In this document: piece after piece, positions 18,383 to 25,275 of the stretch | How positions within the stretch are numbered: position 1 is the stretch's first letter | Layout of the letters: every line of letters begins with the position of its first letter | Origin: a virus | Length of the DNA stretch: 39,746 nucleotides | Strand: one strand, 5' to 3' | Virus record (IMG/VR): IMGVR_UViG_3300042691_048607 | Location: 1 to 39,746 of that record | The notes under the pieces: model-generated | Database searches by the model: none | Seen by the model: only the letters and a program-made list of their open reading frames with translations | Told to the model about the DNA's origin: nothing | Position numbers and translations under genes: made by a program

Positions 18383-19561
18383 ATGTTAATAAGAACAATT
18401 GATAATTTTTTGAGTGAAGAAGAGTGTTATCATATAATATCACTGATTGATAAAGAGAACCAAAAAAGTACGGTCGTTGGTTATGGTGATACCCCTAGTA
18501 TAGTAAGTGATTCTAGAACAAGTAGTACATCTAATCTATGTAATTGTGATAAATTAGTTTCTTCAATTAGAGATAGAATCGCGGCTGAACTGAAAATTGA
18601 TACAATGAATATGGAGCCATTGCAGGGGCAGATGTATAACGTCGGTCAGTATTTTAGAAAACACTATGATTACTTTAATGATAGTGATAGCAATCATATA
18701 GGAATAGCTGGAAATAGAGCTTGGACATTTATGATTTATTTAAATGATAATTTTAAAGGGGGTACTACTAATTTTCCAAATTTAGATTTAGAATTCACAC
18801 CAAAAAGAGGTATGGCAGTGATTTGGCAAAATATGGATAAAAAGGGTAAGTTATATGAAGATTCATTGCACGAAGGAACTGATGTCATTGAAGGTACAAA
18901 ATATATTATAACTGCTTGGATAAGAGAAAAAAGTATAATACCTAATGGTGAAATTAAAAAAAGCCAGTACGTTTTTAAAAATTTTAAAGATTTACATACT
19001 TTTACATCTAATGGATTTTCAAAAATTAAAATTCCACAAAAAAGTTGGGAAATAATACAGGAGATGTATAATAAAGTAAAGGAAAATAAAATACAAGAAA
19101 TATTTGAAGGAAAGGATAATATAATACCTTCGGATAATGAATCAAATTCATCCGATATTCTTTCAGTAGAAGCAGTTCCTGAATTAAAAAGATTATTGCA
19201 CAATGAATTATTAGATATTCATAAAGAATGGGCGGGTGCAAATATTGAACCTTCATTTATTTATGGAATAAGAAGTTATAATAAAGGAGCAAGATTATCA
19301 TTTCATAGGGATAGAATAGAGACACACCACATATCATCAATTGTGTGTGTAGATAAAGAACTGAAAGGTTCGGAAGATTGGGCACTAGATATACAAGGGC
19401 ATGATGGTGAATGGTATAAAGTTTACTTAAATCCAGGTGAAATGGTATTATATGAATCCGCAAAATGTGAGCATGGTAGGGGGGATGCATTTCAAGGAGA
19501 GTATTATAGAAATATGTTTGTACACTATAAGTTATTAGATTATGAGTTTTCAAATAGATAA
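18383..19561 (+). CDS. Tandem 2OG-Fe(II) oxygenase, prolyl 4-hydroxylase-like
   Basis: I favour ATG 18383 (392 aa, MLIRTIDNFLSEEEC...), because the family normally starts just before IDNFLS; an in-frame ATG at 18344 would overlap the adhesin gene by 26 nt. The first domain is P4Hc-like: NVGQYFRKHYDYF gives His94-x-Asp96, RAWTFMIYLND and FKGGTTNF follow, and SLHEGTD...GTKY gives distal His163 and the 2-oxoglutarate-binding Lys173. A second jelly-roll oxygenase domain fills the C-terminal part: FHRDR gives His308-x-Asp310, and CEHGRGD and YYRNM give His364 and Arg376. Both metal triads look intact. The first domain would hydroxylate peptidyl proline; the neighbouring PTPS-rich adhesin is the obvious candidate substrate. 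The second domain's substrate is unknown. Confidence 0.85.
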   Translation: MLIRTIDNFLSEEECYHIISLIDKENQKSTVVGYGDTPSIVSDSRTSSTSNLCNCDKLVSSIRDRIAAELKIDTMNMEPLQGQMYNVGQYFRKHYDYFNDSDSNHIGIAGNRAWTFMIYLNDNFKGGTTNFPNLDLEFTPKRGMAVIWQNMDKKGKLYEDSLHEGTDVIEGTKYIITAWIREKSIIPNGEIKKSQYVFKNFKDLHTFTSNGFSKIKIPQKSWEIIQEMYNKVKENKIQEIFEGKDNIIPSDNESNSSDILSVEAVPELKRLLHNELLDIHKEWAGANIEPSFIYGIRSYNKGARLSFHRDRIETHHISSIVCVDKELKGSEDWALDIQGHDGEWYKVYLNPGEMVLYESAKCEHGRGDAFQGEYYRNMFVHYKLLDYEFSNR

Positions 19562-20207
19562 TACTACTAGATTAATAGCCTTTGGTGATAGTTGGACAGC
19601 TGGACATGGAGTTGAGTTAGATATTCATTGTAAAGAAGTAATTTCTCCTAATTCATTTATAGATAATTTAAGAATTAGCAATGGTTGGCCTAAACATTTA
19701 GCAAATTTATTTAATATTCCTTTCGTAAATTTTGGTTGGTGTAATTTTTCAAATTTAGATATACTTCAAAAAATAAAAGAAAATAAAAATTATTTTGAAA
19801 AAAATGATTTAATAATTGTTATGTTAAGTTTTCCATATAGAGGAGAATCAATCCCTAAAAGAGATATTGGTGAAATTATAGGTTTATTAGAAGGATATAA
19901 TTACTTTTTAATAAATTCATTTTCTAAAAGTTTTTCAAACGAATTAGATGAGGATTTATCAGAATTAAAACTTGATAGATTTCTAGCAAAAGATTTAACA
20001 ATGAAAGATATTCTTATTGAATATGAAAAAGAATTCAATCAATCCGTATGGGAATATAATTTTAGATTTCCTTATGTGTGGCAATCTACTGATTATGGGG
20101 ATACTCATCCGAATCATAATGGATACAAAATTATAGCTAAAAAAATTTACGAACTAATATCAGAATATGATAACAATACCTGTAGCCGCACCAACAAACT
20201 TATTTAA
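19542..20207 (+). CDS. SGNH/GDSL hydrolase-like protein
   Basis: A 221-aa protein overlapping the oxygenase gene by 20 nt. LIAFGDSWTAGHG carries the block I nucleophile Ser17, and YGDTHPNHNGY near the C-terminus carries Asp187 and His189 (block V DxxHxNxxG-like). Between them, FVNFGWCNFSN is consistent with the Gly block and LIIVMLSFPYRGE with the strand leading to block III. An esterase or deacetylase acting on glycans is the usual role in such neighbourhoods. It sits between the hydroxylase and two glycosyltransferases, so it may edit the glycan they build; that is inference. Confidence 0.72.
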   Translation: MSFQIDNTTRLIAFGDSWTAGHGVELDIHCKEVISPNSFIDNLRISNGWPKHLANLFNIPFVNFGWCNFSNLDILQKIKENKNYFEKNDLIIVMLSFPYRGESIPKRDIGEIIGLLEGYNYFLINSFSKSFSNELDEDLSELKLDRFLAKDLTMKDILIEYEKEFNQSVWEYNFRFPYVWQSTDYGDTHPNHNGYKIIAKKIYELISEYDNNTCSRTNKLI

Positions 20208-21000
20208 GTGGCAAACAAGTCTTTTTCAATTTGCTCAACAATGGGTATATGGTGATGTAAAATCTTTTTATGAATCATTAATATTAATTGTTGATAGAAA
20301 TGATCATAAATTTGTAGTTAAGGAAATAGATTGGAATTTAAGAATCCCATATAAAATAGTAAGAGGAATTCATTCAATTTTAGATGAATCTGAAAACCAT
20401 CCGCATTTTGCAGCTGGTAACTTATTTTTTGCACTTAAATCGGTAATAGATAGATTTTATGATAATGAAGTAATTTGTATATTAGATGCAGATATTATTC
20501 CATTAAGAAGATATGATGGTGTATTGCCAGAAGAGAATACTGTAATAACTTGTAATTTTTATGAAGATTGGCATATAAGATGTAGTAGACCTGATAAAGA
20601 AAATTATAGAATAGTTGAACCATTTTTAAAGCATGATATTCATCAATTTATGGATGGTGGATTTGTTCCAATTTTAATAAGAGTAAAGACTTTAAAAAAG
20701 ATTTTGGATGAAGTATTGGATTTAAGTTTAGAAATAGTAAGAAAGCATTTAGGTACTCCTTTTGGATGGTGGATGCAAATGTGGGCATTTCAAATTGCGT
20801 GTCATAATAATCAAATAAAATGTTTAGGGCAAGATAATACTTATTTTCCACATCAAAACGAATTGGATTTAAGTAAACATTTTTTTGCACATTACTCATG
20901 TGATACAAAATTTAAAAAAGGAACTTTTCCTAATCATAACATAGAAGAATTTCCTGATAATGTATTTTATAACCTTTTAAGAGAATGGTATCATAGATGA
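20167..21000 (+). CDS. Glycosyltransferase, resembles HPAT/SERGT hydroxyproline-arabinosyl or Ser-galactosyl transferases
   Basis: A 277-aa protein with a GT-A-like metal motif ILDADII (Asp107-x-Asp109). From memory, the order of motifs resembles plant hydroxyproline O-arabinosyltransferases (GT95) and peptidyl-serine galactosyltransferases (GT96): an N-terminal FKWQTSLFQF, the DxD strand, a FxEPxK-like NFYEDWHI segment, then FGWWMQMWAFQIACH (from 199; plant FGWVLEMYA) and AHYSCDTKFKKG (His242; plant HYTYGCD...KG). Those enzymes modify extensin-like Hyp/Ser repeats. The gene lies two genes after a prolyl-hydroxylase-like enzyme and three after a PTPS-rich protein, which fits. The general glycosyltransferase call is good; the subfamily is a hypothesis. 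Start overlaps the SGNH gene by 41 nt. Confidence 0.6.
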   Translation: MITIPVAAPTNLFKWQTSLFQFAQQWVYGDVKSFYESLILIVDRNDHKFVVKEIDWNLRIPYKIVRGIHSILDESENHPHFAAGNLFFALKSVIDRFYDNEVICILDADIIPLRRYDGVLPEENTVITCNFYEDWHIRCSRPDKENYRIVEPFLKHDIHQFMDGGFVPILIRVKTLKKILDEVLDLSLEIVRKHLGTPFGWWMQMWAFQIACHNNQIKCLGQDNTYFPHQNELDLSKHFFAHYSCDTKFKKGTFPNHNIEEFPDNVFYNLLREWYHR

Positions 21001-21797
21001 TTTACGTTTTTATAGCTTGTAGATTAGATAAGGAAATAATTCCAACTTGTTATGATTTGATTCAAAAAGCAGAAAATCCTAACGATATTAAAATTGTTGT
21101 ATTCAATCAGGATAGACAACAAGATATGTTTTTTCAGGATTTGTTTCCACCGCAAGTTACATTAGTAAATGTAGATTATAGAAAATTTTCTAATATTTGT
21201 TGGGTTAGGTCAATGGCTTCGTATTTTATTGAGCCATCATTTAAGTATTACTTATGCATTGATTCTCACATGAGATTTGACAAAAATTGGGACACTCAAC
21301 TTATTAATACATTAAAACCAAATTCAATTCTTTCAGCATATCCACCGGAATATCAATTGTATGGTGAATTTAAAAAAAGTTATGGGCACTACACCAATAA
21401 TTTTAATAAGGAAAAATTAGGATACTTTCCATTTGTAACTGTTCATTTTGCTGAATCAGATTTAGATTATAGAAAATCAACTATTGCAGCTGGGTTTCAT
21501 TTTACAACAATTGATTGGCTCTATAAGGTGGGGTATGATAAATTATTATGCTGGGGATTTGAAGAAATAGATTTGACGTATCGAAGTATCGAAGCGGGAT
21601 ATGAAATAATTAATTACAAGCAGACACCAATTTATCACCTATACGATAAAAGAGCTAGGAAACAAGAAGACCATGCTGAAAGATTTTTAATGGATTGTAA
21701 AGAGAGAATGCGTTCTAAAATTAATGATGAAACTAATAGGAAAATAAGTAATTATTATGATATAGATTTTGATGATTTTATTAAAAGATTTATATAA
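20997..21797 (+). CDS. GlcNAc-transferase family (GT60/Skp1 Gnt1-like) glycosyltransferase
   Basis: A 266-aa protein starting in an ATGA overlap. It has the family pattern I know for Glycosyltransferase (GlcNAc), Pfam GlcNAc/GT60: IYVFIACRLDKEIIPTC, DLIQKAENP, ICWVRSMA, YYLCIDSHMRF with the Asp89-Ser-His91 metal motif, NWDTQLI, ILSAYPPEY, then GFHF and CWGFEEIDLTYRSIEAGY and HLYDKRAR. The best-studied member, Dictyostelium Gnt1, transfers GlcNAc to a hydroxyproline of Skp1. Its presence beside a prolyl-4-hydroxylase-like gene therefore suggests the same two-step chemistry. Substrate assignment is inference; family assignment is strong. Length is that of a minimal catalytic domain. Confidence 0.78.
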   Translation: MIYVFIACRLDKEIIPTCYDLIQKAENPNDIKIVVFNQDRQQDMFFQDLFPPQVTLVNVDYRKFSNICWVRSMASYFIEPSFKYYLCIDSHMRFDKNWDTQLINTLKPNSILSAYPPEYQLYGEFKKSYGHYTNNFNKEKLGYFPFVTVHFAESDLDYRKSTIAAGFHFTTIDWLYKVGYDKLLCWGFEEIDLTYRSIEAGYEIINYKQTPIYHLYDKRARKQEDHAERFLMDCKERMRSKINDETNRKISNYYDIDFDDFIKRFI

Positions 21798-21805
21798 TTA
21801 TAGGT

Positions 21806-22801
21806 ATGATAATAATGGTTACAACTTCCGCTGGAAATCAAATAATAGGGGGCGGGGATATATGGGTAAATAATTTTATTAGAGAAGTTATACCAACTTT
21901 ATCAGAAGAAGTACACCTAATAATTGATAACAAACGAAGTTCAAATCATATCGAATCTTCTATATCAATCCCTCATACATTTCGATTAGAAAATCCAAAA
22001 AAGACAGAAGAGTTATTAGATAAATGTAGTAGAATAATATTCTTACACCCACCATATTCACATAGAGAGTATCTAATGGAATATCAAGATAAATGGGATA
22101 CTATTTTTATTCAAGCATACGCAAAGGATATAACCGATTCCGGTACTGATTTTAAAATGTACCCAACCAAAATTGAATTAAGTTGGCAAAATCTTTTATT
22201 GAGAAAATGCAAAAAAAGAGTTTGGATAGGATTGAACCATTCACCTCTATTAGATGATTTTGAATGTATATCTATACCGAACTATTATACATTTACTGAA
22301 GATAGAAAATTGATAGAAGAGTGTTCTGATACAATTGGATATGCAGCCCGTTTTGAATCTCGTAAAAACCCACATTGGTTATCAAATCATTCGGCTAAAG
22401 TTCTTACTCACAAATATGATTATTACAATATATCGGAAATGTATAACTTCAAAAGATGTAAGTTCTATGAATTTGATATGAATATACATCGTAATTGGTT
22501 TGTAGATAAAAGTTGGCAAATATTTCACGGAGCATATAAAAATGAACCATTTGGGTATTCAATATTTGATGCCGTAAATTATGGTAAGTTACCTATCTTA
22601 CATAAAGATTGGGGTGTAGAATGCAACTATGAATATAGGGTTAATAATAAGGAGGATTTTGATGATTTAGTAAATGAATTAATCAATACACCTTATGATA
22701 AAAAAGTAAAAGAATGTAACAAATTAAAACAATATTTGTTACAATTTGCAGATAAAAATAAATGGGTAGAAAAAGTTGGAAATCTTATAAATAATTTGTA
22801 A
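21806..22801 (+). CDS. GT-B-fold glycosyltransferase (group 1-like)
   Basis: A 331-aa protein. The N-terminal GGGDIWVNNFI resembles the glycine-rich loop of GT-B enzymes. The C-terminal half has IGYAARFESRKNPHWL (the usual start of the nucleotide-sugar domain) and NEPFGYSIFDAVNYGKLPIL, equivalent to the EPFGxxxxEAxAxGxPVV donor-binding motif of GT4-type glycosyltransferases. Donor and acceptor cannot be read. It starts 8 nt after the preceding gene and its last codons contain a TATAAATA octamer that may start the next transcript. Likely extends or adds a glycan in the modification pathway. Confidence 0.78.
   Translation: MIIMVTTSAGNQIIGGGDIWVNNFIREVIPTLSEEVHLIIDNKRSSNHIESSISIPHTFRLENPKKTEELLDKCSRIIFLHPPYSHREYLMEYQDKWDTIFIQAYAKDITDSGTDFKMYPTKIELSWQNLLLRKCKKRVWIGLNHSPLLDDFECISIPNYYTFTEDRKLIEECSDTIGYAARFESRKNPHWLSNHSAKVLTHKYDYYNISEMYNFKRCKFYEFDMNIHRNWFVDKSWQIFHGAYKNEPFGYSIFDAVNYGKLPILHKDWGVECNYEYRVNNKEDFDDLVNELINTPYDKKVKECNKLKQYLLQFADKNKWVEKVGNLINNL
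22786..22793 (+). promoter_or_regulatory. T4-type late promoter -10 element TATAAATA
   Basis: A second exact TATAAATA lies in the last codons of the preceding glycosyltransferase gene, 47 nt before ATG 22833. The distance is almost the same as at 11431 (46 nt), and this is the only other intergenic space of note (31 nt) in the right half of the window. It probably re-initiates late transcription of the remaining modification genes. Chance occurrence in AT-rich DNA is possible. Confidence 0.5.
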
Positions 22802-22832
22802 TTTTATAGATTAGAATAATTATATTCAATAG

Positions 22833-23588
22833 ATGTTACAAGACTTAAACTACATAAAAAAATACCTCACAAACAATTTAGAGTTTGATTATAGAGGTGA
22901 AGAGGAAACAAATCCTGTACCATATCGTTGGTCTCATGGAGCTACTGATACTCATTTAGGAGATGGATTAATTATCTACTCTCTGATTCAATATATGAGA
23001 GCCAAAGTGTGTGTATGTTTAGGTAGTGGTGGTGGGTTTATTCCCCGCATAATGACACAGGCTCGATACGATTTACATAAACAAAACATCTTCGAAGGAA
23101 ATCCTGATTTTAATTATGGTGATATTGGTTCAACTTATATAGTTGATGCTATGAATGGCATCGGAGGAGTTGTAGATTGGTTTGCAGAAGAATCCTTTTT
23201 CAGAAGAACATTTCATCCTAGAATCATAAATTCAACTACCGAAGAGGCGTTTTATGATTTCTTTGTATTGCAAGATATTAAAATAGATTATCTTCACATC
23301 GATGCCGGACATTCTTATGAAAATGTAAAAGAGGATTTTGATTTATATTCTCAGATAATGAGTGAGAATGGAATTATATCAATGCATGATACCGACCCAA
23401 AATATCATGATAAGTTTATTGTAACGCAAGAAGTTAAAGATAGAAATGAACATGATGATTGGAGTGGGCCTATACAATTGGCAAAAGAAATAGATTCTGA
23501 TAAATGGGAAGTGTTTAATCTTTTTAATCATGGTATTGTGAAAAATAAACCATCTTCAACTGGATTAACTTTAATAAGAAGGAAATGA
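22833..23588 (+). CDS. Class I SAM-dependent methyltransferase
   Basis: A 251-aa protein of the Methyltransf_24/cephalosporin-hydroxylase-like group. VCVCLGSGGGFIP is the glycine-rich SAM-binding motif I, YIVDAM follows motif II, and DYLHIDAGHSYENVKEDF then GIISMHDTD is the characteristic post-motif pair with metal-binding Asp/His. Such enzymes methylate sugar hydroxyls or modify polysaccharide precursors. It is the first gene after the putative late promoter at 22786 and ends in an ATGA junction with an epimerase gene, consistent with sugar modification. Exact acceptor unknown. Confidence 0.8.
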   Translation: MLQDLNYIKKYLTNNLEFDYRGEEETNPVPYRWSHGATDTHLGDGLIIYSLIQYMRAKVCVCLGSGGGFIPRIMTQARYDLHKQNIFEGNPDFNYGDIGSTYIVDAMNGIGGVVDWFAEESFFRRTFHPRIINSTTEEAFYDFFVLQDIKIDYLHIDAGHSYENVKEDFDLYSQIMSENGIISMHDTDPKYHDKFIVTQEVKDRNEHDDWSGPIQLAKEIDSDKWEVFNLFNHGIVKNKPSSTGLTLIRRK

Positions 23589-24427
23589 AAATATTAGTTA
23601 CAGGTGGGTGTGGATTTATAGGGCATGCATTATGTAAGAGATTATTAGAGGAAGGGCATGAGGTTCATATAGTAGATAATCACTATATCGGAAGAGAAGC
23701 AAAAATAGCAGAAGGTGCTAAATTTGTTGGAGGTGATGTGAGAGCAATGGAAAATATAAGTGATAAACCTTATGATTGGATTTATCATTTAGCATCATTT
23801 AGTAGAGTTTGGCTATCATACGAGAATCAAAACTATACATTTTCAACTAATGTAGATGGTACAAAAAGTGTTTTAGAATATGCTAAAAGAAATGGGTGTA
23901 AAGTAATATTCGCAAGTTCATCATCTATTCACCATTCTATTTCACCATATTCAACATCAAAAAGAATGGGTGAAGAGTTATGCCGTTTTTATAGAGATGG
24001 ATTAGGAGTTGATATAACAATAGTAAGATTATATAATGTATATGGGCCAGGTGAATTAGTTGAATCACACATGGCAGCATTATTAGGAAGATGGAGAAAT
24101 CAAATAAATAATAATTTACCTATAACTTATCATAACTTAGGAACACATTTGAAACCATTTACACATATCGATGATACGATTATTGGTTTAATTAAACTTA
24201 TTAAAACAAAAGAGATAAATCGTAATGGGTGGGAATTGGGCAATGATATTTCTTATAGTGTGCATCAGGTCTATAAAATGTTTGAAGAAAGATTCCCAAA
24301 TATAAAAGTTGAAAAGATAGTAGATGTTTCGGGAGGATACTCGATTGTCAGAAGAAAAGATGATGAAGTTAGGAGATTAGGTTGGTTTCCGAAAGATAGA
24401 TTAAAGGAATATATAGATAGTTTATGA
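23585..24427 (+). CDS. NAD-dependent sugar-nucleotide epimerase/dehydratase (extended SDR)
   Basis: A 280-aa extended short-chain dehydrogenase. The Rossmann motif is GGCGFIG (residues 7-13), VDNHYIGRE fits nucleotide recognition, HLASFSRV replaces the usual HLAA, FASSSSI is the catalytic-Ser strand, and Tyr122-x3-Lys126 (YSTSK) is the catalytic pair. VRLYNVYGPGE and a C-terminal GYSIVRRKD follow the UDP-glucose 4-epimerase-like pattern. It would supply an unusual sugar nucleotide for the adjacent transferases. Coupled on both sides by ATGA overlaps. The sugar produced cannot be told from sequence. Confidence 0.85.
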   Translation: MKILVTGGCGFIGHALCKRLLEEGHEVHIVDNHYIGREAKIAEGAKFVGGDVRAMENISDKPYDWIYHLASFSRVWLSYENQNYTFSTNVDGTKSVLEYAKRNGCKVIFASSSSIHHSISPYSTSKRMGEELCRFYRDGLGVDITIVRLYNVYGPGELVESHMAALLGRWRNQINNNLPITYHNLGTHLKPFTHIDDTIIGLIKLIKTKEINRNGWELGNDISYSVHQVYKMFEERFPNIKVEKIVDVSGGYSIVRRKDDEVRRLGWFPKDRLKEYIDSL

Positions 24428-25275
24428 AACCTAAATTAGTTACAGTCACAGGGTATAGAACAAATACTTTGAGACAAATGTTATCACATTACAAAAAAGA
24501 TGTGAGTGAAATACATTTGGTTAATTACTATTCCACAAATGCGGATAATAAAAAATCATTTGAAGAGGCAAGAGAAATTGCAGAGGAATTTGGTTGTGTT
24601 TATCATGAAAGAAAAGAAAAAGTATTTAACTGGGAAGCGGTAACTGATTTCTATAATGAAATTAAATCCATTTATCCAAATGATTGGTGGATAGTATCAG
24701 ATGATGATGAATTGCAATTATATTGGGATGATATTGGTTCTATTATAGAAGAGTGTGAAGAAAATGGTTGGGAATTTGTAACTGGTGGATTTATAGATAA
24801 AATTGGTGAAGGGGGTGAATTTCCAATAGTAAATGGTGATACTGATTTATGGAAATCATTTCCTATTAGTTCATTTTTTAGATATCCTTTAAGTGGAGCG
24901 TGTCCAAATAAAGTTACTCTAATGAAAGGTAGAATTCATTTAACTCCTGGACAACATTATGCTTTGATTGAAGGGCAAACGACTTGGAAATGGCAAGGTT
25001 GGAATCACCCTTTAAGATATCCGGTAGAAAGGGGATTTACGCAGGTACATCACTTTAAATGGGATAGCACTTGTGCAGATAGAATAAGAGCAGTTGCAAA
25101 TGTAGGAGAACACTATTCGTTTTCAGATGAATATCGAAAGATGTATAAAGAAATCGCTAAAAATAGGTTTAAAATAAATTTAGAAGATTTTTCCGAATGG
25201 ACTTGGAAATCTGAAAAATCCTTTGTATCTTTCGGTAATTGGAATAAACTAACCAAACAAATAGTTTTAATATAA
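24424..25275 (+). CDS. Glycosyltransferase-like protein (GT2-type, DDD motif)
   Basis: A 283-aa protein. KLVTVTGYRTNTLRQMLSHY and IHLVNYYSTNADN resemble the first strands of GT-A family 2 transferases, and WWIVSDDDELQ supplies the acidic metal-binding triplet. PGQHYALIEG and VHHFKWD are like the conserved His motifs seen after the acceptor domain in related phage and bacterial transferases. It is shorter than processive GT2 enzymes and has no membrane segments, so a soluble single-sugar transferase acting in the cytoplasm is likely. It couples by TAATG to the first GT7-type gene. Confidence 0.68.
   Translation: MKPKLVTVTGYRTNTLRQMLSHYKKDVSEIHLVNYYSTNADNKKSFEEAREIAEEFGCVYHERKEKVFNWEAVTDFYNEIKSIYPNDWWIVSDDDELQLYWDDIGSIIEECEENGWEFVTGGFIDKIGEGGEFPIVNGDTDLWKSFPISSFFRYPLSGACPNKVTLMKGRIHLTPGQHYALIEGQTTWKWQGWNHPLRYPVERGFTQVHHFKWDSTCADRIRAVANVGEHYSFSDEYRKMYKEIAKNRFKINLEDFSEWTWKSEKSFVSFGNWNKLTKQIVLI

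Noticed and set aside
18736-19203. 155-codon open frame on the minus strand inside the oxygenase gene
   Set aside because: It lies wholly antisense to a well-supported enzyme with two intact active sites, has no recognisable motif, and long antisense frames are common in this codon usage.
19026-19553. Two overlapping minus-strand frames at 19026-19256 and 19257-19553
   Set aside because: They are antisense to the second oxygenase domain and carry no family pattern.
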